Shown piece after piece: positions 34,831 to 41,783 of a stretch of 52,726 nucleotides of DNA (its first letter is position 1; every line of letters begins with the position of its first letter). The stretch comes from B18-G4 sp032250805 (GTDB lineage: Bacteria; Bacteroidota; Bacteroidia; Bacteroidales; B18-G4). A program made the position numbers and the translations under genes. The notes under the pieces are model-generated. The model had not been told where the DNA came from. It saw only the letters and a list, made by a program, of their open reading frames with translations, and made no database searches. The stretch spans positions 1 through 52,726 of the forward strand of contig JAVVEM010000024.1 in NCBI GenBank assembly GCA_032250805.1. Reading direction: 5' to 3'.

Positions 34831-35961
34831 TTACAGTCGTGTGCTGACTTTTTTAACCATCTCATTTTTCCACAGCCCGAAGGTCCCGGCCCTGATCTGT
34901 TCCCTTGCTTCGCCCACGAGCCACAAATAGAAGGAAAGGTTGTGCAGGCTTGCGATCATTCCTCCCAGCAGTTCGCCACTTCTGAACAGGTGCCTGACAT
35001 AGGCCCTGGAATATTGTGTATCGACAAAAGACGTGCCTTCCTTATCGAGCATGCTGTAATCGTCTTTCCATTTGTTGTTCAGCATATTCATAAATCCCCT
35101 CCTGGTAAAGATCATGCCATTGCGTCCGTTACGTGTCGGCATAACACAATCGAACATGTCGACACCCAGGGCGATACTTTCAAGGATATTTGCCGGCGTA
35201 CCGACACCCATAAGATAACGGGGCTTATCTTTTGGTAGTATACCACAAATGAGTTCTGTCATTTCGTACATCACTTCGTGCGGTTCACCAACCGATAAAC
35301 CCCCTATGGCATTGCCATCGGCCCCGAAGCTGCTGATCTCCGTGGCCGACTGCTTTCTCAGATCACGGTATACGCTCCCCTGAACGATGGGGAAAAGCGT
35401 TTGTTCATGTCCGTAGTGTGGCTGTGTATTCTCAAATCTCTCTGTGCAGCGTTTTAACCACCTGTGTGTGATCTCCATTGAATTTTTAGCATAGTCATAT
35501 TCGCAGGGGTAGGGTGTGCATTCGTCGAAGGCCATAATAATGTCGGCACCGATGATGCGCTGTGTGTCGATCACATTCTCGGGGGTGAACATATGCCTTG
35601 ATCCATCAATATGCGATTGAAATGTAACGCCTTCCTCTTTCAGTTTGCGGATACCGGTTAACGAATATACCTGATAGCCTCCGCTGTCGGTAAGCATGGG
35701 CCTGTCCCACCCGGTAAATTTATGCAAACCTCCCGCCATACGGATAATGTCCAGGCCGGGCCTGAGGTAGAGGTGGTAAGTATTGCCCAGGATGATCTGT
35801 GCTTTTACGTCATCGCGCAAATCACGCATATGGACAGCCTTTACATTTGCTGCGGTGCCTACGGGCATAAAGATGGGCGTTTCCACTTTTCCGTGCGCCG
35901 TTTCCAGCAACCCTGCCCGGGCATGGGTATGCTTGTCTGTATCCTGAATTATAAACTTCAT
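34831..35961 (-). CDS. tgt: tRNA-guanine transglycosylase
   Basis: 376 residues, normal length. DSGGYQVYSL contains the general base D92, and the nucleophile is in GVDMFDCVMPTRNGRNG. It swaps guanine-34 for the queuosine precursor preQ1 in tRNAs with GUN anticodons. The usual Zn-binding CxCxxC that precedes YSRAYxRHL reads GTSFVDTQYSRAYVRHL, so those cysteines are missing. A perfect -7 box lies 20 bases upstream. It is cotranscribed with the lptF/G permease gene. Confidence 0.94.
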   Translation of the reverse strand: MKFIIQDTDKHTHARAGLLETAHGKVETPIFMPVGTAANVKAVHMRDLRDDVKAQIILGNTYHLYLRPGLDIIRMAGGLHKFTGWDRPMLTDSGGYQVYSLTGIRKLKEEGVTFQSHIDGSRHMFTPENVIDTQRIIGADIIMAFDECTPYPCEYDYAKNSMEITHRWLKRCTERFENTQPHYGHEQTLFPIVQGSVYRDLRKQSATEISSFGADGNAIGGLSVGEPHEVMYEMTELICGILPKDKPRYLMGVGTPANILESIALGVDMFDCVMPTRNGRNGMIFTRRGFMNMLNNKWKDDYSMLDKEGTSFVDTQYSRAYVRHLFRSGELLGGMIASLHNLSFYLWLVGEAREQIRAGTFGLWKNEMVKKVSTRL

Positions 35962-35981
35962 TGTGTTTATAAATAATCAGC

Positions 35982-35989
35982 CAAAGATA
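35982..35989 (-). promoter_or_regulatory. -7 box TATCTTTG for tgt-lptF/G
   Basis: Minus-strand TATCTTTG, perfect consensus, 20 bases before the ATG at 35961. It lies in the 45-base spacer shared with the divergent glycosyltransferase gene. Confidence 0.55.
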
Positions 35990-36006
35990 AATTTTATTCA
36001 CGAAGA

Positions 36007-37170
36007 ATGAATATTTTCGTCATGATGCATTTCGATGTCCAGTTTCCCTATTTTCCATCCTCTGCGCTTGAGCAGGCGCTGATGCTGATCTATTTTATCC
36101 TTTTTATCATTCAGATGATCTATTTCTGGGGGTTATTCAGCAAACTGGCATTTTTCAGGAAAAAGCAGGAGGTTGAATCGGGTGAGCCCGTATCGGTGGT
36201 GATCAGCGCCAGGAATGAATATTATAATCTGAAGCATAACCTGCCTTTGTTGTTCGAGCAGGAATATCCTGAATTTGAGATTGTAGTGGTGAACGACAAT
36301 TCGCAGGATGAATCGCTGGAGCTGCTTGAAGATATGGCCCGGGAACACAAGAACCTCAAGATCGTTAACCTGAACCAGGACCTGAACTTTTTTCACGGCA
36401 AAAAATTTCCGCTCTCGCTGGGCATTAAATCAGCCTCATACGACATTATCCTGCTTACCGATGCCGACTGCCATCCTGTCTCCAGGCAGTGGATAAGGAA
36501 TATGGCCGGTAGGTTCAGGGGCGAAAAGGATATTGTGCTTGGCTATGGGGCTTACGAAAGGCGAGGCGGCCTTATCAACCTCATCATCCGGCACGAAACC
36601 CTGTGGACTGCTATTCATTATCTTTCATTTGCTCTGGCAGGCAAAGCATATATGGGCGTGGGCCGGAACATGGCATACCGAAAAGCACTCTTTTATAAAA
36701 ATAAGGGGTTCTCGGCACATTATACGGTGGCCTCGGGCGATGACGACCTGTTTATTAACAGTGTGGCAACAAAAAACAATGTCGCCATAGAGATCGAACA
36801 TGGCAGCCATACCAAATCGGTACCCAAAACAAGCCTGGCCGAATGGGTGAAACAAAAAAGGCGGCACTTTACCACCTGGCGTTATTACCGCCGGAAGTTT
36901 AAATGGCTTTTGGGTCTATGGAGCTTCAGCCAGGCTTTTTTTCTGCTCTTGTTTGTACTGCTTATTGTGCTTAAATATAACCTGATCATCACCTTATCGG
37001 TATTTTTTGTGCGAATTGTTAGTTATTTGTTAATTACTAAATTATGCATGAAGCGTTTGAATGAAAAAGAATTATTTGTATTTTCGCCTATAGCTGAACT
37101 TTTTCTGGTCGTTTTTTACCCTTTACTGAGTTTAGTTAATACAATCAGTAAACCTGATAAATGGAAGTAA
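36007..37170 (+). CDS. membrane glycosyltransferase family 2 protein
   Basis: 387 residues. One membrane segment near residues 19-40 precedes a GT-A fold: VSVVISARNEYYNLKHNLP, VVVNDNSQDES, the DxD-type LLTDADCHP, and SGDDDLFINSVA followed by the KQKRRHFTTW acceptor motif. Two or three C-terminal membrane helices follow. It should transfer a sugar to a lipid or polymer at the cytoplasmic membrane; the sugar is unknown. The stop codon lies ten bases inside the ECF sigma gene, so the two are coupled. Confidence 0.88.
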   Translation: MNIFVMMHFDVQFPYFPSSALEQALMLIYFILFIIQMIYFWGLFSKLAFFRKKQEVESGEPVSVVISARNEYYNLKHNLPLLFEQEYPEFEIVVVNDNSQDESLELLEDMAREHKNLKIVNLNQDLNFFHGKKFPLSLGIKSASYDIILLTDADCHPVSRQWIRNMAGRFRGEKDIVLGYGAYERRGGLINLIIRHETLWTAIHYLSFALAGKAYMGVGRNMAYRKALFYKNKGFSAHYTVASGDDDLFINSVATKNNVAIEIEHGSHTKSVPKTSLAEWVKQKRRHFTTWRYYRRKFKWLLGLWSFSQAFFLLLFVLLIVLKYNLIITLSVFFVRIVSYLLITKLCMKRLNEKELFVFSPIAELFLVVFYPLLSLVNTISKPDKWK

Positions 37171-37769
37171 ATCCTAATCTTACCGATAAAGCATTGCGCG
37201 ATTATCATCTTGTGCAGGCAGCCATTAATGATGGTGACCAGCGGGCGTATGCGGCATTGATGCATAATTACAGGGATTCGCTTTATTTTATGTTGCTGAA
37301 GATGACAAACAATGCCAACGATGCCGACGACCTGACCATAGAGGCCTTTGGAAAAGCTTTTAAAAAGCTTGAACAGTATACTCCCGATTATGCCTTCAGC
37401 ACCTGGTTGTTTAAAATTGCTTCCAATAATTGCATCGACTTCATGCGGAAAAAGAAGAAGCATACTTTTTCAATGAACAATCTCTCCGATGGCGAAGAAG
37501 GGCAGGAGCTGGCAATGATCATTCCTTCAGATACACCCGATCCGGAAGAAAATATAATGAAAAAGGAAAAGGTGAGGATGATGCGCGAGATCGTTGAAAA
37601 GCTAAAGCCGCATTACCGTAAGCTTATCGAGCTGCGATACTTTAAAGAATATTCCTATGAGGAGATCGCAGAGGAGCTTCAACTCCCGCTGGGTACAGTG
37701 AAAGCCCAGCTTTTCCGTGCCCGCGAGTTTATTTCAAATATTATGCGGAATATGCCGGAAAATTATTGA
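37161..37769 (+). CDS. ECF-type RNA polymerase sigma factor
   Basis: 202 residues with sigma region 2 (about 20-95, LYFMLLKMTNNANDADDLTIEAFGKAF and FSTWLFKIASNNCIDFMRK) and region 4 (about 140-195, LIELRYFKEYSYEEIAEELQLPLGTVKAQLFRAR). No anti-sigma gene is adjacent. It is read through from the glycosyltransferase gene with a ten-base overlap. Targets are unknown. A 7-bp repeat array starts one base after its stop codon. Confidence 0.93.
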   Translation: MEVNPNLTDKALRDYHLVQAAINDGDQRAYAALMHNYRDSLYFMLLKMTNNANDADDLTIEAFGKAFKKLEQYTPDYAFSTWLFKIASNNCIDFMRKKKKHTFSMNNLSDGEEGQELAMIIPSDTPDPEENIMKKEKVRMMREIVEKLKPHYRKLIELRYFKEYSYEEIAEELQLPLGTVKAQLFRAREFISNIMRNMPENY

Positions 37770-37770
37770 T

Positions 37771-37828
37771 GGATACTTGATATTGGATGCTGGATGCTGG
37801 ATCACTGGATTCTGGATACTGGATCACT
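37771..37828. repeat. heptamer/octamer array (GGATRCT) at the 3' end of the sigma gene
   Basis: Units GGATACT, TGATATT, GGATGCT, GGATGCT, GGATCACT, GGATTCT, GGATACT, GGATCACT follow without gaps. Six are 7-mers and two are 8-mers. The array starts one base after the sigma-factor stop codon. Confidence 0.8.
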
Positions 37829-37873
37829 GTCGAAGCTGGCCGTTTCTGGTTACTGGTTATCCCGAAAAACCAG

Positions 37874-37937
37874 AAATCTTCGATTTCATTGTTTTTCGAG
37901 GATCCTCGAAAAAAGAGCAAATCAAAGATTTGCATTT
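37874..37937 (+). terminator. nested palindrome with T-run, possible terminator
   Basis: An outer stem AAATCTTCGATTT (37874-37886) pairs with AAATCAAAGATTT (37919-37931) in 12 of 13 positions. Inside lies a perfect 22-bp palindrome, 37892-37913, centred on GGATCC. GCATTTTTT follows on the plus strand. It could terminate the GT2/sigma transcript about 100 bases after the stop codon, but its symmetry is much greater than a terminator needs. Confidence 0.5.
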
Positions 37938-37953
37938 TTTAGGGACTGGGTTC

Positions 37954-38046
37954 AAATGGTTTTATGGCTAAACTGTTAAATGGTTAGATATAACTTTAGT
38001 TAACTTTAGTTCACCTTAGTCACTTTAGCTCACTTGTTTCCCATGG
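37954..38046. repeat. module A copy 1: AAATGG block plus 10-bp TTTAG/TCAC array
   Basis: It opens AAATGGTTTTATGGCTAAAC and continues through GTTAAATGGTTAGATATAAC. Decamer units TAACTTTAGT, TAACTTTAGT, TCACCTTAGT, CACTTTAGCT follow (37991-38030), then CACTTG and CCATGG. Nearly the same succession occurs at 38596-38679, and its second half at 44857-44909. Confidence 0.8.
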
Positions 38047-38066
38047 TTTCAGGGTTTCAGTGCTTG

Positions 38067-38111
38067 CCCCGAGGACTCGGTGGTTTCAGTGTTTGCCCCG
38101 GGAACTCGGGG
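38067..38111. repeat. two short CCCCGA...TCGGGG palindromes
   Basis: CCCCGAGGACTCGG (38067-38080) and CCCCGGGAACTCGGGG (38096-38111) are small hairpin units of one family. Each is flanked by TTTCAGTG-type octamers. Four more copies lie at 38549, 38569, 44773 and 44954. Confidence 0.75.
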
Positions 38112-38261
38112 GTTAAATGCCGCTCGGCTTCGCTCGCGATGACAACGATATCCGTGGGAAATGTAATAAGGGCGCGGCGCTCCAAAGAAATTAGTTATTG
38201 TGCGCCGCGCCCTTATTCCTTTAAGCAATACCTTGAATTGTCATCCCGAGCGGCAGTCGAG
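38111..38261. repeat. MITE-like element, copy 1
   Basis: Terminal inverted repeats CTCGGCTTCGCTCGCGATGA... (38123-38145) and TTGTCATCCCGAGCGGCAGT... (38238-38261) bound it. Between them a perfect 16-bp inverted repeat, AATAAGGGCGCGGCGC (38165-38180) with its complement at 38202-38217, encloses a 21-base loop. The 108 bases 38111-38218 are identical to 44969-45076. The stretch between the hairpin and the right terminal repeat differs between copies. No open frame is credible and there is no transposase in the window. Confidence 0.8.
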
Positions 38262-38426
38262 GGATTGCCGGATGTTCTGCAAAACGCTGGCAGGTGCATT
38301 AAACTAATTTACTGCACAAGGCCGGGAGGTCCTTACCCCGAGGGCCCGGGGTCAGGATGACAGCTTATTTTAACTGGTGGAGGAGAAAACAGGTAAAATG
38401 TAAACTGTAAATAAAAAACTTCCATG

Positions 38427-38474
38427 TTTCAGTGATTCAGTGTTTCAGTGTTTCAGTGATTCAGTGCTTCAGTG
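38427..38474. repeat. octamer array (NTTCAGTG x6)
   Basis: Six exact 8-bp units: TTTCAGTG, ATTCAGTG, TTTCAGTG, TTTCAGTG, ATTCAGTG, CTTCAGTG. Only the first base varies. The same unit forms the array at 44790-44845. Confidence 0.88.
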
Positions 38475-38482
38475 TTTTGGCA

Positions 38483-38584
38483 TCCACCGAAGCCTTTCAT
38501 CCTGCGCTAAAGCTTCGGATGATAAGAGGCGAAGGTGGACAGTGCCGGCCCCGAGAACTCGGTGCCTGCCCCGAAGCCTCGGGG
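38483..38584. repeat. large hairpin followed by two CCCCGA palindromes
   Basis: TCCACCGAAGCC (38483-38494) pairs imperfectly with GGCGAAGGTGGA (38528-38539), and an inner TCATCC (38497-38502) pairs with GGATGA around a loop containing GCTAAAGC. CCCCGAGAACTCGG (38549-38562) and CCCCGAAGCCTCGGGG (38569-38584) follow. The CCACCGAAG arm resembles the tRNA-Pro terminator stem. Confidence 0.65.
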
Positions 38585-38595
38585 GTTTCAGGGTT

Positions 38596-38679
38596 AAATG
38601 GTTATATGGCTAAACTGTTAAATGGTTAGATATAACTTTAGCTCACTTTAGTTCACTTTAGCTCACTTGTCCTTCATGG
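38596..38679. repeat. module A copy 2: AAATGG block plus 10-bp TTTAG/TCAC array
   Basis: It opens AAATGGTTATATGGCTAAAC and continues GTTAAATGGTTAGATATAAC, then TTTAGCTCAC, TTTAGTTCAC, TTTAGCTCAC, TTG and a CATGG end. It is a direct repeat of 37954-38046 at about 640 bases distance. Confidence 0.8.
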
Positions 38680-38720
38680 ATACCTGATACCTGATACCTG
38701 ATACCGGATACTAAATACTT
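38679..38720. repeat. heptamer array (GATACCT x6) before hutU
   Basis: Units GATACCT, GATACCT, GATACCT, GATACCG, GATACTA, AATACTT in perfect 7-bp register. The array ends five bases before the hutU -7 box. Confidence 0.85.
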
Positions 38721-38725
38721 CTTCC

Positions 38726-38733
38726 TATCTTTG
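38726..38733 (+). promoter_or_regulatory. -7 box TATCTTTG for hutU
   Basis: A perfect TAnnTTTG match 38 bases before the ATG at 38772. The -33 position falls inside the GATACCT array, so expansion or contraction of the array would change the upstream promoter sequence. Confidence 0.6.
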
Positions 38734-38771
38734 TTGTTCCTTTTTAGTATGGAACTGAAGACACCTTTATC

Positions 38772-40772
38772 ATGAACCACACAGATTTTCAACAAAAAAT
38801 ATTACAGGGTATTCCTGATGGTCTGCCCCCTGTTAAGCCGCTCGACCCTTCCGTTAGCCATGCTCCGCTGCGAAAGAAAATACTTAACGATAAGGAAAAA
38901 AAACTGGCCGTGAAGAATGCTTTACGCTATTTTCATCCTAAGCACCATGCCGTGCTGGCACCTGAATTTGCCAATGAGCTGGATCGTTACGGACGTATTT
39001 ATATGTATCGTTTCAGGCCGGATTACGACATGTATGCGCGGCCGATCAACGAATATCCCGCCAGGTCGAAGCAGGCTGCAGCCATTATGCTGATGATCCA
39101 GAATAACCTCGACCCGGCCGTGGCCCAGCATCCCCACGAGCTTATCACCTATGGCGGAAATGGAGCTGTGTTTCAGAACTGGGCACAGTATCTTCTTAGT
39201 ATGAAATACCTGGCGGAGATGAGCGATGAGCAGACCCTTGCTATGTATTCGGGCCATCCCATGGGCCTGTTTCCCTCGCATAAGGATGCTCCACGTGTGG
39301 TTGTTACCAATGGCATGGTCATCCCCAACTATTCCAGCCCCGACCACTGGGAAAAATTCAATGCCCTCGGGGTATCGCAGTATGGGCAGATGACAGCCGG
39401 CTCATATATGTATATTGGTCCGCAGGGTATTGTGCATGGCACTACTATAACCGTGCTGAACGCCGGCCGTAAACTACCGAATGGCGATGAGGGTATGGGC
39501 GGAAAAGTGTTCGTTTCATCAGGGCTGGGAGGCATGTCGGGAGCGCAGGCCAAAGCAGCAGTAATTGCCGGCGCCGTGGGAGTGATCGCTGAGATCAACC
39601 CTGCTGCTGCAATCAAGCGGCATAAGCAAGGTTGGGTGGATGAACTTTATGATGATATCGATGCCCTTATTTCCAGGATCAGGGAGGCCAAAGAAATGAA
39701 AGAACCTGTCTCGCTCGCTTATCATGGCAATATTGTCGACCTCTGGGAAACCTTTGCCGAAAGGAATATACATATTGACCTGGGTTCGGATCAAACTTCT
39801 TTGCATAATCCATGGGCAGGAGGTTATTACCCTGCCGGCCTCACATTTGAAGAGTCAAATAAGCTGATGATCGAAAACCCCACGGCCTTCAGGCAGAAAG
39901 TACAGGAATCGCTGAAGCGCCAGGTGGTTGCCATTAACACCATGACTGCACGCGGAATGTATTTCTTTGATTATGGCAATGCTTTCCTGCTCGAAGCTTC
40001 GCGTGCCGGTGCCGACATACTTAATGCGGAGGGCGATTTCAAATATCCGTCGTATGTGCAGGATATCATGGGGCCCATGTGTTTTGATTATGGTTTCGGG
40101 CCTTTCCGCTGGGTCTGTACTTCGGGCGACCATAAGGATTTACAAACCACCGACCGCATCGCGGGCGATATCCTTGAGCAGATGGCTGCCGAATCGCCTG
40201 CCGGGGTCAGCATGCAGATACGCGATAACCTGCGCTGGATACGACAGGCCGAAAAAAATAAACTGGTAGTGGGGTCACAGGCACGCATTCTTTATGCCGA
40301 TTGCGAAGGCCGGACAAGGATAGCGGAAGCTTTTAACAATGCCATTAAAAGTGGTGAAGTTTCTTCCTCCGTGGTGCTGGGCCGCGACCATCACGATGTG
40401 TCGGGAACGGATTCGCCGTTTCGCGAAACATCAAATATTTACGATGGCTCGCAGTTTACAGCCGACATGGCCATACAAAACGTTATCGGCGATGGATTCC
40501 GGGGTGCTACCTGGGTATCGATTCACAATGGCGGCGGCGTTGGCTGGGGCGAAGTGATCAATGGCGGCTTCGGGATGGTGCTCGATGGCAGTGAAGATGC
40601 CGGCAGAAGACTGAAAAGCATGCTGTACTGGGATGTGAACAACGGCATTGCGCGCCGCAGCTGGGCACGTAACGATGAAGCCATATTTGCCATTAAGCGG
40701 GCCATGGCCGAAGAACCAAATCTCAGGATAACACTCCCGAATAATGTGGATGAAAAGCTTTTGGATATTTAA
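38772..40772 (+). CDS. hutU: urocanate hydratase (urocanase)
   Basis: 666 residues, the long form found in Bacteroidota. Urocanase motifs are ITYGGNGAVFQNWAQYLLSM, GPQGIVHGTT, an NAD-binding GGMSGAQAKAAVIAGAVG, GSDQTSLHNPWAGGYYPAG and a C-terminal HNGGGVGWGEVINGGFG. It hydrates urocanate to imidazolonepropionate in histidine breakdown using tightly bound NAD+. No hutH, hutI or formimidoyl-transfer gene adjoins it here. The promoter is separate and lies at the edge of a repeat mosaic. Confidence 0.96.
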   Translation: MNHTDFQQKILQGIPDGLPPVKPLDPSVSHAPLRKKILNDKEKKLAVKNALRYFHPKHHAVLAPEFANELDRYGRIYMYRFRPDYDMYARPINEYPARSKQAAAIMLMIQNNLDPAVAQHPHELITYGGNGAVFQNWAQYLLSMKYLAEMSDEQTLAMYSGHPMGLFPSHKDAPRVVVTNGMVIPNYSSPDHWEKFNALGVSQYGQMTAGSYMYIGPQGIVHGTTITVLNAGRKLPNGDEGMGGKVFVSSGLGGMSGAQAKAAVIAGAVGVIAEINPAAAIKRHKQGWVDELYDDIDALISRIREAKEMKEPVSLAYHGNIVDLWETFAERNIHIDLGSDQTSLHNPWAGGYYPAGLTFEESNKLMIENPTAFRQKVQESLKRQVVAINTMTARGMYFFDYGNAFLLEASRAGADILNAEGDFKYPSYVQDIMGPMCFDYGFGPFRWVCTSGDHKDLQTTDRIAGDILEQMAAESPAGVSMQIRDNLRWIRQAEKNKLVVGSQARILYADCEGRTRIAEAFNNAIKSGEVSSSVVLGRDHHDVSGTDSPFRETSNIYDGSQFTADMAIQNVIGDGFRGATWVSIHNGGGVGWGEVINGGFGMVLDGSEDAGRRLKSMLYWDVNNGIARRSWARNDEAIFAIKRAMAEEPNLRITLPNNVDEKLLDI

Positions 40773-40930
40773 ACTTCTTTTGTATTGCGATAAGGCACCG
40801 AAGAAAAAATTGATATCACATATTGAAAAAATTAATCAATTCCCTGCAGGGCCATAGGCATTGCTGAGGCCTGGTAATGCCTGATAAGCCTGCGGCCGGA
40901 ATGATGTGTAACAAATAATCTTATTTACTC

Positions 40931-41737
40931 ATGAAAAAGTATCTTATCCTTTTCATTATGCTGCTGGGCGCATGTAGCGTTTTTGAGCAGGAAGAACCTG
41001 CAAAAACAGAACATATCTCAGCGCATCCGCAAACCATGGCTACGCTCTACAACCATTATGCCGCCGAATACAGGGCCCTGGCATACCAGGCCTTTAATAT
41101 GGCAAGCGATCGGGTCGACAGGATCAAAGAGGAACGGCCCGATGCCACTAAACTTGGCATTGTTGTTGATATCGACGAAACACTCCTCGACAACAGCCCG
41201 CACCAGGCGCTCATGATCGCTAAAGACAGCAGCTATCCCTACATGTGGAATGAATGGTGCAACATGGCAGCGGCAAAACCTGTGCCCGGAGCACTTGCAT
41301 TTTTACAATATGCTGATAAAAATGGCTTTCATATTTTTTATGTTTCCAACCGGAAGGATAAATATACCAGGCTGGGGACAATGAAGAACCTTGCCGGCAT
41401 GGGATTTCCTCAACTTGGCGAAAATAACATCCTGTTAAGACTGGAACGTTCTGACAAAAACCCCCATCCTTCCGATAAGCAAGCAAGAAGGGATGCAATT
41501 ACGGCCGGCGGATATGAGATCGTTCTCCTGATAGGTGATAACCTGGGAGATTTTTATTCCGATGCAGAGCAATGCGATGAACGCACGAAACAAGTTGACG
41601 CTTTCATGAAAGAATTCGGCAGCCGCTTCATCATCCTCCCCAATGCCATGTACGGCAACTGGCCTGCTAGTATTGGCATCAGCAATGAATCTTCAATGGA
41701 TTCATTGCTGCTTGAAATGACAAAGATATTTGAGTAA
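40931..41737 (+). CDS. e(P4)-type 5'-nucleotidase/acid phosphatase lipoprotein
   Basis: 268 residues with a lipobox (MLLGAC, C15). DIDETLLDNSP (D80, D82) is the HAD nucleophile motif of class C acid phosphatases, followed by the conserved N-rich FYVSNRKD block and LLIGDNLGDF with the acidic metal ligands. The e(P4) family dephosphorylates nucleotides such as NMN or AMP outside the cytoplasm, anchored to the outer or inner membrane by lipid. It sits alone between hutU and a convergent T9SS cargo. Confidence 0.92.
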   Translation: MKKYLILFIMLLGACSVFEQEEPAKTEHISAHPQTMATLYNHYAAEYRALAYQAFNMASDRVDRIKEERPDATKLGIVVDIDETLLDNSPHQALMIAKDSSYPYMWNEWCNMAAAKPVPGALAFLQYADKNGFHIFYVSNRKDKYTRLGTMKNLAGMGFPQLGENNILLRLERSDKNPHPSDKQARRDAITAGGYEIVLLIGDNLGDFYSDAEQCDERTKQVDAFMKEFGSRFIILPNAMYGNWPASIGISNESSMDSLLLEMTKIFE

Positions 41738-41783
41738 AGAGTGATTTTTTATCATCCTTACAGATAAAGTGCTTTAAAATTGC

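Noticed and set aside
38034..38360. A 108-codon open frame across the repeat mosaic, with a similar one at 44967-45152
   Set aside because: Their similarity comes from the shared 108-bp repeat core; the predicted peptides are built from hairpin arms and array units.
37771..38720. A CRISPR array as explanation for the short repeats
   Set aside because: Units are 7-10 bp and contiguous, with no spacers of uniform length, and no cas genes are present.
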